NCBI RefSeq assembly: GCF_021018895.1
Contig: NC_079377.1
Span: 7,136,501 to 7,200,500, forward strand
Reading direction: 5' to 3'
Source: Seriola aureovittata
Lineage: Eukaryota; Chordata; Actinopteri; Carangiformes; Carangidae
DNA length: 64,000 bases
The position numbers were made by a program, and so were the translations under genes. This document shows, in pieces, positions 1 through 14,290 of this stretch. The stretch's first letter is position 1, and each line of letters begins with the position of its first letter. The notes below the pieces were generated by a model. That model had not been told where the DNA came from. It ran no database searches and saw nothing but the letters and a program-made list of their open reading frames with translations.

Positions 1-101
1 TGTCTCACACGTAATGATAGTCTTTTCTGCACTCATTTTGTGCTATTTGGATGCTTCTAATGATGTATGTGTTGCGAGCAGACAAAAATTTGATATGAGA
101 G

Positions 102-103
<2 letters not shown>

Positions 104-183
<80 letters not shown>
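104..183. repeat. (AC)n microsatellite, 40 units
   Basis: Uninterrupted AC/CA dinucleotide run of about 80 bp. Its length and purity suggest high variability. It produces spurious His-Thr and Cys-Val open frames that are not genes. Confidence 0.97.
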
Positions 184-187
<4 letters not shown>

Positions 188-3091
188 ATTTCATACATTT
201 TTAGCCAACTGCTTTCTGCACCGTCCCTCCTGCCACACTCAATCTCAAATGAGCTGCAATAACAGCAACCAAAAATTAATATGGATAGAGCAGACAGTAA
301 ACACTTGATAAGGCAGACAAACAAATAAAAATATAAAAAATTCACACACACACCCTGGAAGATACAGATCACACAATAAACTACTGAGGTAACACAGCGA
401 CTATATTGGACTGGGAACAATAGAGATGTTTCAAAGGTTCCAGGTTTCTATTCCCTCGACTCCATTATAAGATCATGAGCAGGAAAACCAATTACTTTTC
501 TCCTCATTACAAGATTAGTTTTTACATCAAAATATGAAAGTATCAAATTAAAGTTTTAAATATCTTAAGTAAGCCTCCAAACATGTCTATGATGTCAGCA
601 CTATAGCTCATCACTGTTCAGTATTGCTGTAAACAGTCCCCCATCAACATGTTGGTCAGCATTTTTCACTGACGTGGAAACTGAAAACACAGCTGTCACT
701 TCACAAGTTGTATCATACTGTGACTGAGAACATGTTTTTCATGTGAGAGAGACACATTGAAATGGAGCTGGTGTTTGGAAGCTGATACATACAGAATGGT
801 AGGTGTCTCATTATCCTTTAGGAAGGCAGAATATTCTCTGTGTGAAACATCATAACTGTATACATAATCAATAATCAATCTTGTTTGGGATTGACACAAC
901 TGCATGATTTGGCACGTGCAGGGTTATTATTTGCTAGTCACACTTGGCTGATTGGTAAATCAAGTTTGTTCTGCAGTACACTGAATAATAAATAACAGAA
1001 ATACCTTTTTGTATAATGCAATACACTTCAACAGTACCACAAACCTCATCCTCCGGAATGATCAGTAAGTTGAATCAACAACTCTCTAAAATAGTTTGAA
1101 CAAGAACTAAAACTCATAACCTTCATGAAGGAGGGTTTATTCTAGGACTGTAGGATTAGGCTGCATTAGTTTTATCTTGGTACCAACTGAGTGTGTCTAT
1201 ACAGAGATCTATTTTGGAATTGACTAATTCAATCCACAAATTTTTCCTATAGGGGCCAGCAGACGTCAAATTTGGTTGACTAAATTCACTGTCATTTCCT
1301 ATCACAGAAGCGGCACAAGCATAGTTAACACTAATAATATTTACCATAATAGAACTGTGTGTTGATAAACAGGGAAACCCCTTGAAACACCTCGCAAATT
1401 ACTGAGAGAATGTTTAAACTAACACTTAACATGGAAATGTGAAAGAAAAATAGAACATTAACATAAAAAAATAATCACATTAACATTTGCAATTTACATT
1501 AAGTCTTAATCAGTGCAATGATTGTTTGATTTCTTGACAATAATGTAAATGGGCTTTGAGTGCATTTGTGTCTATGAGTGCATATGCATGTTTTATTAGT
1601 ATTCATTTGCAACAAAAATTAAAAAATGATGCACCCTTGGATAGTAAGACTTGATATGCATATAGCACAATATGCCCTCTGACTTTCCCTGATTTGCATC
1701 TAGATAGCTTTAATTATGAATAAAAGTCAAGTCAACCGATTGGATGGGATAGTGGAGAATCGATTGGGAACCGTGAATAATGACAAAAGGCGCAGCACCA
1801 CTTCTTATCACAGCTCGAAAAGCATATCAATCTCAATATGTGGCACAGCAAATAACCACTCCGGTGCACCACATGCTGGATCACTGTACATGCGATTATT
1901 TTTTAACATTTGTAGCAGTTTAATGGCCTTGTTGAATGTCGATGATCAGAAATAATATTTGAATATACAAATAAATTTTCCCGTGTAATGTGGTCTCAAG
2001 TCATTTAACTCATGAGGGAGAGAGGAGTTAATGTGGAACAGTAGCTGTGAGTGAGGAAAATATGTGTAACTCAAGGACCTGAGTCCAGTCACCTTTGAAA
2101 TGAGACTTTTGACAAGGAAACATGTTTTCTAACAGCACAAAATTATTGTCGCCCAGGTTTGTCCATTTTAATAATAAAATATCAACTTTTACACAGGCTC
2201 CCTTTGGGTTTGCTCCTACATATTGTGCACACATGCATATACTGTATACTCTCGGTTATTAAAATACCAGCCGGAGGTTCATGAGGTGAGAACACTTGCG
2301 GCATCATATGCACAGCTTTATCTTTTCCTTTGCCTTTATTTCCCTCCTTCATTACTGAGTGGATATGTGTCCTTGCTTGCGCTGTCAAGACAGTTGGCAT
2401 CATCTGAAGCCTTCTGACTTGTGCCATCTATTGAAATCTACCTCAGCATATTAGGTGGGTTATCATAAACATCCAAGGTAAAACAGTGTCAATAGATTGA
2501 CTGGGCAGGCTAGAGGCTGTTTCTTCCTTTCACAAACAGCCTGCCTCAGCCTCAGCATAGAGAAATCGGTTCAAAGTGAATGTTGACGCTGGGTGCTTTC
2601 TGGATGCGGCTATCGGTCGTGACACGGGTTGTGTAGTTCAGTTGACTTTAAAGGGGGTGTTGTATTGATGGCTGCCGCTCAGTGTCAATATTGGATGCCT
2701 GATGGCTGCTGTGTAGCTTCTCAGTTAGGATACAGGAACTGTTCCATTTTCATCCTATTGGTGCTGCTTATAATGTGTTATCATCCTTTATTAGAGTATC
2801 TTTGTCGAGCTAATTTGTGCCAACAACCAGTAGGTATATTATGGAGAGAGAATGAAATTATGGGAAATACATGGACACTGACATTTAATATATTATACAA
2901 ATATAATAAATACTGTACCATAAGCTGAGAGTAGAGCATATGTAAAGCCCTAGTTTAAAGGTTGTTCACAATCTGACTGATAATATATACAAACTATGCT
3001 CAACAATAAGTAACAGTAACAAGTAAGAGTAAATATCAGCATTAGGGCTGTGTGATTGTGGATGTTTTTCATACACAAGGAAAAATATTAG

Positions 3092-3093
<2 letters not shown>

Positions 3094-3172
<79 letters not shown>

Positions 3173-3175
3173 ACA
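3094..3175. repeat. (CA)n microsatellite with interruptions
   Basis: CA run of about 80 bp with one missing base near 3122 and a CTCA interruption near 3166. The phase slip gives spurious His-Thr and Cys-Val frames. Confidence 0.96.
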
Positions 3176-3339
3176 ACTCAATTTGCTGTTTTCTTCTCAA
3201 TGGCAAAATATCTTCCGTCCGGATGCCAATGATAATGTGTTGATTCTGGGTGAAACTCACGAGTAGGCTATTTTCTCATTGCTAAATCTGATTGCAAAGT
3301 ATAATTTGATTAGGACCTCCACTGCAGGCATAAGACACA

Positions 3340-3480
3340 GCACATTTTCTGAGGTTTTTCTCAGAAATATTCAAGTTTTTCTAATAAATTTGTGAGTTTT
3401 TTTCTTGTAAATTTATGACTTTATTCTGAGTTTCTTCTTGGAATACATGATGTTTCTCATGTGAATATTTTTTCTGGGAG
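3340..3480. repeat. Degenerate AT-rich minisatellite, period about 21-24 bp
   Basis: About five imperfect units of the form gtttttct..taaatttgtga can be lined up (around 3353, 3374, 3397, 3430 and 3452). One contains aaatttatgactttattct, a motif I recall from common fish minisatellites. The units are strongly diverged. Confidence 0.6.
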
Positions 3481-5241
3481 GTGTGATGCTGAAAAAGACT
3501 TGTGCAGTAAACTGACAGACAGATGCTGGAGTCTTGGATGTCATCACTAAACACAACCCTGACTTTCAGCACTTTGTTATTCTAACTAGATGCCTGAATC
3601 ATCTACATTTGCATTGATGTAAATTCTGCAGTTTAAAGTATGAAGTACCTTCTCCCCTGACTCTCAACCAGTAACAGCAGCCAATCCTTTTTCTTTCTTT
3701 CCTTCAGTAGTATTACTGTTATCTCTGCTCTGCCCATATCTACATGACACACTAAACTATTTTTATACAGTTAGGGGCAGTACTGGACTGAAGGCTACAT
3801 TTAGTCGGAGTTTTCTCTTTGTGCTTCCGATCTACTGTCTTGCACTCATGTCTTTTTCACTCACAGAGATGATTCACCACAGCCTCTCTAGCACCGACAA
3901 TCTTCCAGTAACAATGTTGTAATGATGCAAACAGCTTGACATAAATGACTTGGAGGCCATGCCTCCTCTCACAGACAGAGGAACTCTAGAGTTTTCTTAG
4001 TGCTGTATTTATTTTTCTTGTCCTGGCTGCAGGCTTTTTGACCTCCCAAGAGCCACGCTGGGCATTTCTTGTGTAATTTTTCTCCATCTCTAACTGGGCC
4101 ATAGCATCATTGCGAGGGCCTGATTGTACTTTGATTGTTTCCAGCCCATTTCATGAGTGTATGGTGTGCCTGCCAGTCCTGGTGGACTGAATCAGGACAT
4201 AATGGGTTCATTAAAAATCAAGACTGCTGGCATTGGGAGGAATGATTAGTGAGATAAGCAGGGGATATGAGCTTAATGGAACAAGAGGTGGCTCACCAAG
4301 ATTAAAAGCCTTTTCCACATCACTGCCATTTTCCCTCCAATTCAGCAAATCACTTAATTGAAATTCTTTCAATTTTCTTTTTAATTTTCTCCTCAAAAAC
4401 CCCTGCCGGAATTGCAACCCAAAGATGAATAGTGGACTGAGGTGTGACTGAGACGAATGTTATTATTCTTAAGTCGTTCAGTGTGTCATCTTGGAGCCCT
4501 TTTATGACACCATCATTAGAGGAATATACAACAGTTCAACAAATCCAATGTTTTGTCTGAAATATTAGACTGTGATACCCATATCAGCCAATACTCACTG
4601 TATCTACAAATATTGAATCATATAGTAATACCCTGGTGCACCAAAGAACGCAGTGTTACTTCCGCTGTTTTTCTCCTTGCTCTAAAGTCAACATTAGAAG
4701 AAAAATTAAATTAAAAAGCATATTTGCAAATTTAAATTAGAAAGAAATATCCCCTGCTGGTCCACAGAACCAATGCTGAATTCAAGGGCACAGACTGGAA
4801 CATTAGTCCCCACTAGTTGCACACTCATAATACAACCATAAAATCCCCACATCAAACATGTCGAGAACCTGCTAAGAGGCAGATTCCATGGCGGCAGAAA
4901 CACGGAAATCGGAGGGTGGCTGCTGCCAGTCAAAAATGTATGCGAGGGCTTTGTAGTGTGATACCCTGTCAAAAGCTGTGCAGTCTCTGTGGTTTGTTGC
5001 ATGGGCCTTCAGAGAGGCTGCACAGAGGATGAGAGACATAAATAAGTCTACTCAGAAGTCTGTCAGAAAAAACCACAAAGCTGTCAGATGATGCAGCCCT
5101 CTCTGGCCCACAACACAAAGGCCAGCATGCACCCAGAAAGAAACAATTTGTTTGTATGACTCAAACTGACGCGGCACTAGCTTGAACCAATTTAGAATCG
5201 ACTCCTAGTGCAATTGGAGATCAATAAATGCCATGTAATGT

Positions 5242-5265
5242 AATACAGCATTATCCTGCTGTATT
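5242..5265. other. Perfect 9-bp hairpin with 6-nt loop
   Basis: AATACAGCA and TGCTGTATT are separated by TTATCC. Outer ATGT/ACAT can extend the stem across a 2-nt bulge. It is too short for a typical microRNA precursor and its function is unknown. Confidence 0.6.
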
Positions 5266-5745
5266 GTACATAGACAAGCATAGGCGCACCAACACGCACA
5301 CACACGTGCATACTTTACATGCAGACACAAGCCATATTTAACCCTAACCTTGAAAGATGTCTTTGTAAGCTCCATTAAGAAATCATCTCCCTGCTAAAAC
5401 CAGACCACGACATGTCACTGAGCACTCTGTCAGAGGCACATTTAGACAATAGCATGTCTGAAGTCTCGGTGATGATGTGACAGGCTGAATCTGGTTTTGG
5501 TCCAAACCCCTGGCTGGCTGATGAAGGGAGAGAGGATGAATGGGGTCTTATCAGGTCGTGTTGAGAGAACTGAAATGGCAAAAAAGCACAAAGCCTTCCA
5601 GAGATCTCTCTCAATCTGTCTGTCAGATGAGGATGAAAAGTGCCAATGCTGAGGCTACCCAGTGCTCATAGTTTAATGTCATTCAGTTTGCCTTGACAGC
5701 GGCAGACACCAAGTGGGTAATTATTTGGCATTGTAGTCTTTTTCC

Positions 5746-5761
5746 AAAAAAAAAAAAAAAA
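5746..5761. repeat. A16 homopolymer
   Basis: Run of 16 A with no recognisable retroposon body upstream. Confidence 0.9.
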
Positions 5762-7647
5762 GGCTTGTGTAAATTGTTTCTCTACAGTCTGGAGCCAGTG
5801 TTACATAAACAGCATGATTTGAAAACATCTGAGGATACTAGATGCCAAGAGGATGTGTCAGAGACAGGGAGAAGAACCCTTCTAAACAGTGTTTGGAGAC
5901 TGAAGCAAGCTCAAGTGTACTCTGGGTGCTCTGAAGGTCATGGCTCAGACAGTCTGTCGATCTTCATTATATCCCATCTTGTTTTATGATGTACAGGAAA
6001 ACATATCTGACCAACAGCTTAGCTGTGAGTGTGAGAGCCTGGCTGACAGCATATCTAATAATTGTTATGCTTTCAACTACAGCACAGGCTGCATTCAGCC
6101 TCCCTGCCAGAAGCCAGACTAAGCTAAACCTGATAGAGCATTTCGTCAGTTTGGATTAAGAAGCCATTAGACCAGGATGCTCACAAGCAACAGCACAGAC
6201 ATTGACAGGGATCTTCACTACACTTCAATAACAATATAAGACTCAGGCGTATGGCTGACTACACTTCTCATTGACATCAGTCACATTATAATGCAGCACT
6301 GGTAGCTACTGACTTTACTGTATAAGCATACCATCTTTACAGTTGGTGTTTGCCTGCTGACTACAGGTACCACCGGGCCTACTAATGAATTAATATTTCA
6401 ATTCTCACTATCAGTATGAATATCAATACATCAAAGATAACTCATCATCCCAACTGGCTCAGTGGAGTCCATTTAACAACTGCCTTTGTTTTTCATGATG
6501 AGCCTGCTTTATCTAAAACGTGTTACTCTGGTGTGCCTGCAGTGTAGCACAATCCTTTCGTCTAACAATTTACAGCAAAACAATGATCACAGAAAATGTC
6601 TTTTTCTACCTTACTCCTTTCACTACTGTTGGCAAAAAATCCTTCTCATTTTTCAAAACAGTCTTTTAAGAACAATTATAGTTACGATCATAATTAAAAA
6701 TAAAATCACAATGCAGAATAGATACAACGTGTCTTTGGGAATTCTGATGGGACGCATGTAAATGAACACACATTCAAACATCATTAAAAGCCTCCCCAAT
6801 GCAATTAATAGAATATATTTTCTTCAAAGACTGCCATTTTCACAAAGGTTGTGATTTCTCATGTTTAAAGGGTCTTTCCATTCGTTTTAATGCAGCTGAG
6901 CGGAATTAATCTCATTTACATTTTATTTTTTGTGACATTTCAGAAATTTATGAGACAGCTGAATAAAAAATATGGCTTTCTGCCATCTTGCATTAATGGA
7001 CCACAGCAAGCAATCAACATTCAACTTACAACATGAACTTTCTTGGTTTTATGATTAAGGACAAATATCTGACTGAAAACTCTGGTATAGAAGTGCTGAA
7101 AAAACCCATTGCCAGACAGACATGTGAGATAATCAATAGAGTTTTCACTGGAGAATCAACGTCTGCAGTATAACCTCATTCTTTGTCTGTTCAGTTTGAG
7201 GTTTGCCCTCTTCAGATGAGAAAGCAGAATTACTGTGCATCAAAGGCAGAAAATCTTACCAGATTTGCCAGAATACTTTGGCTCTGTATCCTTGAGATTA
7301 GATTTGATGTCCATCAAAGCTTTTATGAAAAACTCTATCTGTGGTGTTCACATTACAGACTGAGAGTGGTTTTTATCACATAACTGTGAACAAATCTAAT
7401 CCGATGACTTCATGAAGGGGTACATTTTCATTTCAGCACTCAGGAGAGACTGTTAACAGTGATTAAAATATAGACACAAATCCTATTGATGTTATCAGTT
7501 GAAGAAACAAGCTTCCCCAGGACTTCAGATTTAAAGATTATCTAACCCTATAAAAGGAATTGGGAGAAAGTTGAGGACGTATTAAAAATAGATTTTTGGC
7601 TGGACCGCAACAGCAGGGCCAGCCATATAATCACAAATGTCCGCGAG

Positions 7648-7674
7648 TGGGTGAGTGAGTGAGTGAGTGAGTGA
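7648..7674. repeat. (GTGA)n tetranucleotide repeat
   Basis: About six units of gtga/gagt follow ccgcgagtgg. Nothing else recognisable surrounds it. Confidence 0.9.
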
Positions 7675-10600
7675 TCATAGTTGAGTAATCATAATCCACC
7701 ATTGGTCAGCTGAATGCCATTGGCCAAACAAGACTGGGTATACACCTAGTATATCTGGCCTGTGTATGGATGCCAACCTTGGGCTTAGGGCTATACCCCT
7801 TGTTATGGAGAGTCTAACAAGCCGCTCTGGTTTCCTGGCTGCTTGGGAACTGCAGGGAAATGGAGTAACGCTTCCAATTCACTGAGCCTTGCCTCCGTTA
7901 CGGCATATTAACTATTTTTCATCACATGTATCATTATTACTAAAGGAGGCAGAAGAATAACTAAACATAAGACACACTGAGCAGAGAGAGCAGGAGAGAG
8001 GGAGGGAGAGAGAAAGTCATCGGTAATGGCTAAGCTAAAGAAACTAGCAGATCTTAACAGTATGTAAACAAAACAGAACCACTAGCAACCAGAAATGAGA
8101 CAATTCACTTACTGCAGCACATCAGCAAAACAATAAAAGCCCTGTTAATAAATGACGTGTTTCTGTAAACTAAAACACTAGTGGGCTTTTAATTGAAAAT
8201 GATCGCAGGAAGTTTGTATTAACACGTAATGCAGGAACACGACATACGGGAGTGAGTGGTTGAAAACTGTTGTGGATGGCAAACGGATGGTGTGTGTGAG
8301 AGACTATTCTGTCACATCCAAAGCCTCCGATAATGTTTGATAACGATATTGTCTTACAGTTTACTCTACCCCACTCTACTCCAGTCCACTTTTTGCTCAG
8401 CCAAGAGGAATTCATAAAAGGAGTAGACAAGTAAAACTTCATAGCAACACAGCTTTAGCTATGCTGGTTGAGCAGGGACAGACTCTGGTGTACTGTCAAA
8501 GTTCAGCACATAAATAGTAATTCAGTGCTCCAGGCGAGGAGAACACAGGAGCGTACTGGGGACCACTCTACAGGACGACAGCTTCTTAACAGCCTCCACT
8601 GAATAAAAAATAGGAAATACAGAGAATACAGAGCGATAGAAAAGGCTGGACGCATCAGCTGCTCTCTTTAATATGTCTAGGATAAGGAACCCTTTGTCAG
8701 CCTATTAAACGAGAAAGAGAAATTTAGGCAGTTACAGATCGAAGAACCTTAAGCCCTGCACTGCAGTCTGCCTGTAATGAGAAAGCAGGTGAGTGTACAA
8801 GAATTTATGTGGGCCCATTTATCAATTTGAAATAGAAATGCAGTTTATTATCCTATTAAAACATTTCACACTGAAACATAGGAAATAATAAAGAAATATG
8901 CAACATAGCTGTTATTTAGACCAAAATTTAGGGGAACGGCTCCACACCCTTCAATACCTTACTGACATAGTAATGCTCAAATTCAGTTAGATTCACACCG
9001 GTTAGAGCCCAAAGAGGGAAACCCAGCAATATGAAATCCACCAGCACAAACAACTGAAATAAACAGCATTACAGAGGAGCAGAGAGGCAATATCAGAGAT
9101 TGCCCTGAGAGAGTGTAATGGAAAAGGACTTGTTCTGTCACAGCCTCTCATGGTGATAGAATGCCACATGGTCCTTTCTGACAGTGTGATATTGGCTTGG
9201 CACGAGCTTGATGAATGTATCAGCCATAAGTCAGACAAACCCCTGCCCTTCCTGGAACAGCACCTTCTAAGATGTTTATGCCAGGGTATAGAGACAGACA
9301 TTGTGCAATAGGAATAGGACCATTGTCTGAAATAGGTTTATGGAAAGCGGGCAGGCTCAATTCCAATTCTAGCTATTATTTCAAATGGAATGTTATTATT
9401 CTTTTAGGTTAGATGCATTGCTGCTTGGAAAATAAGATGGGCATTTGGTTGGGGTGACTTTGCAGCATCCCCTCAGAGAATGGACTGTAACTTCCTGGTG
9501 GTTGGTTGTGGCAGACGGTGAAGGGAAAGAAAAGAAAGTAGGTTGGGTGATGAGAGGAAGAGGGGCGACCTTTCCCCGGGCAGGTGAAGACCCATCCTGG
9601 ACCACCTGGCTTCCTGCCAGGGTCAAGCAATTAATGCTGCCCTCCTTTGATTACTTCAGACAGCCTGGGGATGCAGCAGGTCAGCAGATAGCATCCAGGC
9701 CAGGACCGTCGCACAAGGCGAAGAGGAGACAGCTCTGATGAAGGTTCAAGCTTGGGTCACATTGTTAACATACATAGCCATTACAAACATCAGAAAAAGT
9801 AAGCCGCTTTGCTTAATTATTTTTGCATTTGCATAGTAATGCAGCATAAACATACACAGCTGTCTCTAGGCCATGTCACCCCCTGCTTACAGCTTTACCA
9901 ACTTTACCAACCTCAGCTGCACACTTAATATTACATTTGTACAGACAATATGACAATTAACAGAGCTGAAAGCTTTTCATACAGTAGGTGACAGCATGAG
10001 TTGGACTGTAAGGATGTATTTTTTCAGTTACATTTGTCTCCTCACTAAGACTAAGAATAGTAAGTATCCTAAAAACTAAAGCATCTACTATCCAAATTCT
10101 AGCCCTCCAGACTTCACACAGCGAGTGTCTCCTGCTGTACCCATGAGCCTGCTCTACCATGTAGCTGACAACAGAGCCCAGCCGTCTCTCTGAAGCCCTG
10201 TTGAGTTACAACATGTACCAGTCCTACCATACTGGCCTTGCTGGCTGTGCGCCCTCGTCAGTCACCCCTGTGACGATCATCAGTAAAGTATAAGATAACA
10301 CTCAAACAATGATATCATTTAAAGGATTATTAGACACAGGAGTGGTAAGGCAAGGGTGGTGAGAGACAGCCTTGCTTATGTGTGTCCATAATCACATCTG
10401 GTAATGACGCATGCTGACTTTAAACATCTCTCGTCCTTCAGCTGAGTAGAAAGCTCTCACAGGTAACGCAAACTGCATGGGGGATTAGCTCTTCAGAACT
10501 CAGCATGACTTGAACCGAACCACAGCTTTAACCTTTAACACAACTTTGAAGAGCATTTACACCCTTTTATGGTTCACCGAATCATCTGGCTACCACTGGA

Positions 10601-12220
10601 AATATGAGTATCTTCGTCTCATCTTGAATAGCTCTCTTCATACTGCTGGTTTGTGCAAACACTATAGCAAATTTTGATAGCTTGTTATATGGTTTAATGC
10701 AGATTTAAAAATGGAATCTTTTTGGAAAAGCAAGTGACCAAGAGCACAGGCAAAATGCTCTGTGTTTGTGTGAAATTCTGGACAATTTTTAAAATTCATG
10801 CTGAAATAAAACTTGGGTGACCTGACATGACCCTCTTTCACCCCTCTCACTGTGACAACCCATACTTCTGAATACAACCTTGGGCAAAAGGTGCTTGATT
10901 TGTGCTTGGAAATAAAACATTGACTTTCAAATGTGTCACTGCCTAAAGCCATGGCTTTGAGGCTGATTTGATCCCCCTTTGAGATGGTGAGCGATACGGC
11001 CCATTCCCCCTAATCACATGTCAGAGACCATGCAATCACACAGCAACAGCTAAAGTAATCACTACAGTGGCCTCCACCCGTCCTTCTTGAATCAAGCCTC
11101 AATCCTACAACATCAGTAGCACTGGGAAGTCCTGAATATGTGCTACAGCAACAGACATACTGTAGCCTGTAGCACCATAGCCAAATATTTACACTGTAAG
11201 TGTGTTGATGAGGCGAGGCGATAATGAACAAATGTTGTAATGGCGCCACTGCATGAATGGTGACCTCATGCAGCTGCAAATATTTGAACAGGGGGGTCGA
11301 GCATTTTTTCTGCTTAGGTATTGCCTTTCATTATGTTATGAGTCCATTGTCCCATATGTTGCCCACATGGTGGATGCAGACAATCTTGTGCTTTATTTTT
11401 GAGATATTTCTTCCTGCAACTTTTTGAATTAGACTTGCAGGGAATTAGAAAACTGGGACTGTATTCAACCCCTTATTTATTTTGCAGGTGCTAGACAGAG
11501 CTTTTGTTTGTGGAAAACAAAACACTGGGAGGGGAACAAGAAAACTGCAGTAACTAACAAACTCATTGACTACACTATCTTTTTTCTTTTTTCTTTAACT
11601 ATCTTTTTGTGGTTACTAAGCTGTACATTAAATAGACTTCTGGTTATGTGGTAATCACTTTGCATACTGTGTGAATGCAACATAAACACCTGTGTCTTAG
11701 CATAATTTTTGTTAAGTACTGTCCCTGCTAAATGCCAAAACATTCTCTCTCCTTGCAGAATACAGTTACACAGGATGAAATGTTACTAATCTATCAGTAT
11801 ATGTTATTTCTTAACATTTTTCACTTAAAACTGTGAAAATCGATACTTAAATGTGTTCAATAGGGTATACAAAAAGCTTAACTTCTGGTTCATGATGTAA
11901 TGAATTATTATTGAAAGCCAAATTTACATCCTGATATAGAGGCTATACTTAACTGTACATGTTCAGTTCATAAATGACTGTTTTCCTTTTGCTGTATCAT
12001 TCAAGAAGAAGTTCTATACTAGCCAAGGTTATTTGCGTGTCCCAGACTTTATGACTTAATGTCAGCACAAGTGAGTGAGAGGACAGTGGAGTGGTCATAA
12101 TGTTTTTCTTCCCTATCTGTTTCTGCAGGCCATAGATAGACTACATAATTAATGGCTGTGATGAATGTTCTTGTGACAACACAGCAAAGGATTTTGTGTG
12201 TTGTGTAAGTGCTTGTGTAA

Positions 12221-12223
<3 letters not shown>

Positions 12224-12286
<63 letters not shown>
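12224..12286. repeat. (GT)n microsatellite with one interruption
   Basis: GT run of about 62 bp with a phase slip (gttgtg) at 12251-12254, preceded by diverged gtgtaagtgcttgtgtaagt copies. Confidence 0.96.
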
Positions 12287-12292
<6 letters not shown>

Positions 12293-14250
12293 GAACTTGC
12301 GGCAGTTTTCAAATGAGCTTACTGCGTCATGTACTGTATTTATAAGATCAAACACTTAACGGTCTGAACACACACATACTATACACAGACAAAACATGCC
12401 ACAGTAAAGGTGTCCATGCTTCAGCATGGGGTACTGCAGTGTAAAATTGTGCTCAAATAGAGTAAATGAGCTGGTTGGAGTTTGATGAGTCTCCTGTCTT
12501 CTTCTGAACCAATAGCTCGACCCACTCCTGCTTTATCACGGTGTGCCAGCCCAGCGCTATCTGTGCTACACTAAATCAATTAGCATGTCATTAAGATAGC
12601 TTGTTCCAGCACAGTAAGCATGGAGGTGGGACTACAGTATCTGTACGAACGGAAAGAGCTGAACGCAAAGGGCATCATATCTCGGTCTGCATGTGTTAAA
12701 GTGCGGTAGGCTGTACTTACTGGTGGGCTCAGTGCATGTGTACAAGAGCACCTGGATATGGGAGACAGCAGTTTCTAACAACTAAACATCAAGGTCTTTC
12801 TCACCACAAAAAAGTGTTTAACATCGTGTCAAGCAAGCGCCAGAAATCTGTATTAACCATAAGCCATGCATTATTTCATAAGGTGTTTGGTATTTCTTAG
12901 TTGGCTCTGTAATCCTCAATAACAGCCACAATTTTTACATCCAAAGCTTTATATTAGTACTCTACCCTGTAATCACACGCATCTTCCATTTATTTCTGTA
13001 ATCAATCCTGTGAAGAGAGTTTTATTTGCTCCTTTATTAATTCTTTTCATTCCAAGTGGGGACAAAGCATGAAGAGAGCATTCAGTATTCACCCCCCTCA
13101 GAACAGAGGACTCAAAGTCACCTTACATCAAAGAATAAGGTGATCACTCTGCAATTACCAGGACTAAAGCAACACCTTGGTTGTTGGACAAGATAGAGAG
13201 ATGATAGGCTTAATCCCCATTCGCGCAGAGAAGATTTCTCTCTGAGGGCAAGAGCTCAATCAAATCATTCAGATAAACATTGAAAATACTGTAGCATTTG
13301 CTGCTCATGATAAACTCTTTATCGTTGAAGGCATGAGCGCTTAATCAAAACTGCTTTTCCTTCTGCAGATAACATAAAGTGCTAAAAGTTAAACATTTAA
13401 GAAATAAGTTTCACTTGTGTCAATTCAGAAATTGGATCCATATCATCTTAAATCTCTTTAAACACTGAAACTAGTAGTATTTAACTACACCAACCTGAGG
13501 TCAAGGGAATCAAATAGCACACATCATATTAGCCAGAGTGAGCCAGATAATAAAATCCTCAGATCATAAAAGTCATAAAATTCCCATTCTGCTGCTTTGG
13601 GCCAAATGGCTGCCACTAATGTATTAGACTACATAGCATGTATTAGCACCTGGGCCAGGAAAGTAATTTTCTGACAGAGAAAACTAAGAGGGCACCTCAC
13701 ACACTCTCTCCAAACCATTTCTATAGCCAAATCTGCCAGTGTGTGACAGAGTCTGGAGACAGAATACAGTTCTCTGAGGTCAATCTGTGCGTCTCCATCT
13801 ACACTAGACAATACAGTATGTGGATGAAGAGCCGAGCGTTTAGTCATGCTCTCAGCTCCTGATCAGCCCGTATCTCCCTGATGCTCTCAGTCACAGCAAA
13901 CGATTCAAAGAGGCTAGACACTGACTTCAAAAGACCAGTGCTGGCTTTGAACACCATGCCAGTCGCACAAACCATCAGCGGCACATCAGCATCCTCGAGG
14001 CATGCGTGGAGCAAATTTGTGCCTCTCTCGGCTGCAGATGCAACACTTGGCAAAGTCTTTTCACTGGATACTAGACAACAAAAACACCATGAAGAGGCAA
14101 CGCAGCAACAGAGAGCTGAAGTACTGCCTCACTTAGTGTTAGCCTCTGTTCCAGTAGCTGTCGGTTTTTCCAACAGAAGGCTTCTTTCATCAGTGTAAAC
14201 TGAACTTACTGGGGTTTTCAGTCCCCACTAACCAAGTTAAAACAATGGTA

Positions 14251-14290
14251 CACCCATCAGAACAAATATACACCCATCAGAACAAATATA
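14251..14290. repeat. Exact tandem duplication of a 20-bp unit
   Basis: cacccatcagaacaaatata occurs twice back to back without mismatch, indicating a recent duplication or slippage event. Confidence 0.95.

Noticed and set aside
43..420. His-Thr and Cys-Val repeat open frames around 43-420, 2966-3260, 12049-12355 and 49094-49495
   Set aside because: They are translations of CA/GT microsatellites in various frames and have no coding support.
2100..2200. Minus-strand DNNFVLLEN, considered as the next macrod2 exon (expected about RIIFCVFLEVD)
   Set aside because: Resemblance is superficial: flanking residues do not match, there is no acceptor or donor of the right phase, and the frame continues into non-homologous sequence.
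6445..6480. aactggctcagtggagtcc, considered as the A box of a tRNA-derived SINE or tRNA
   Set aside because: No B box (GGTTCGANNCC-like) at the expected distance and no cloverleaf.
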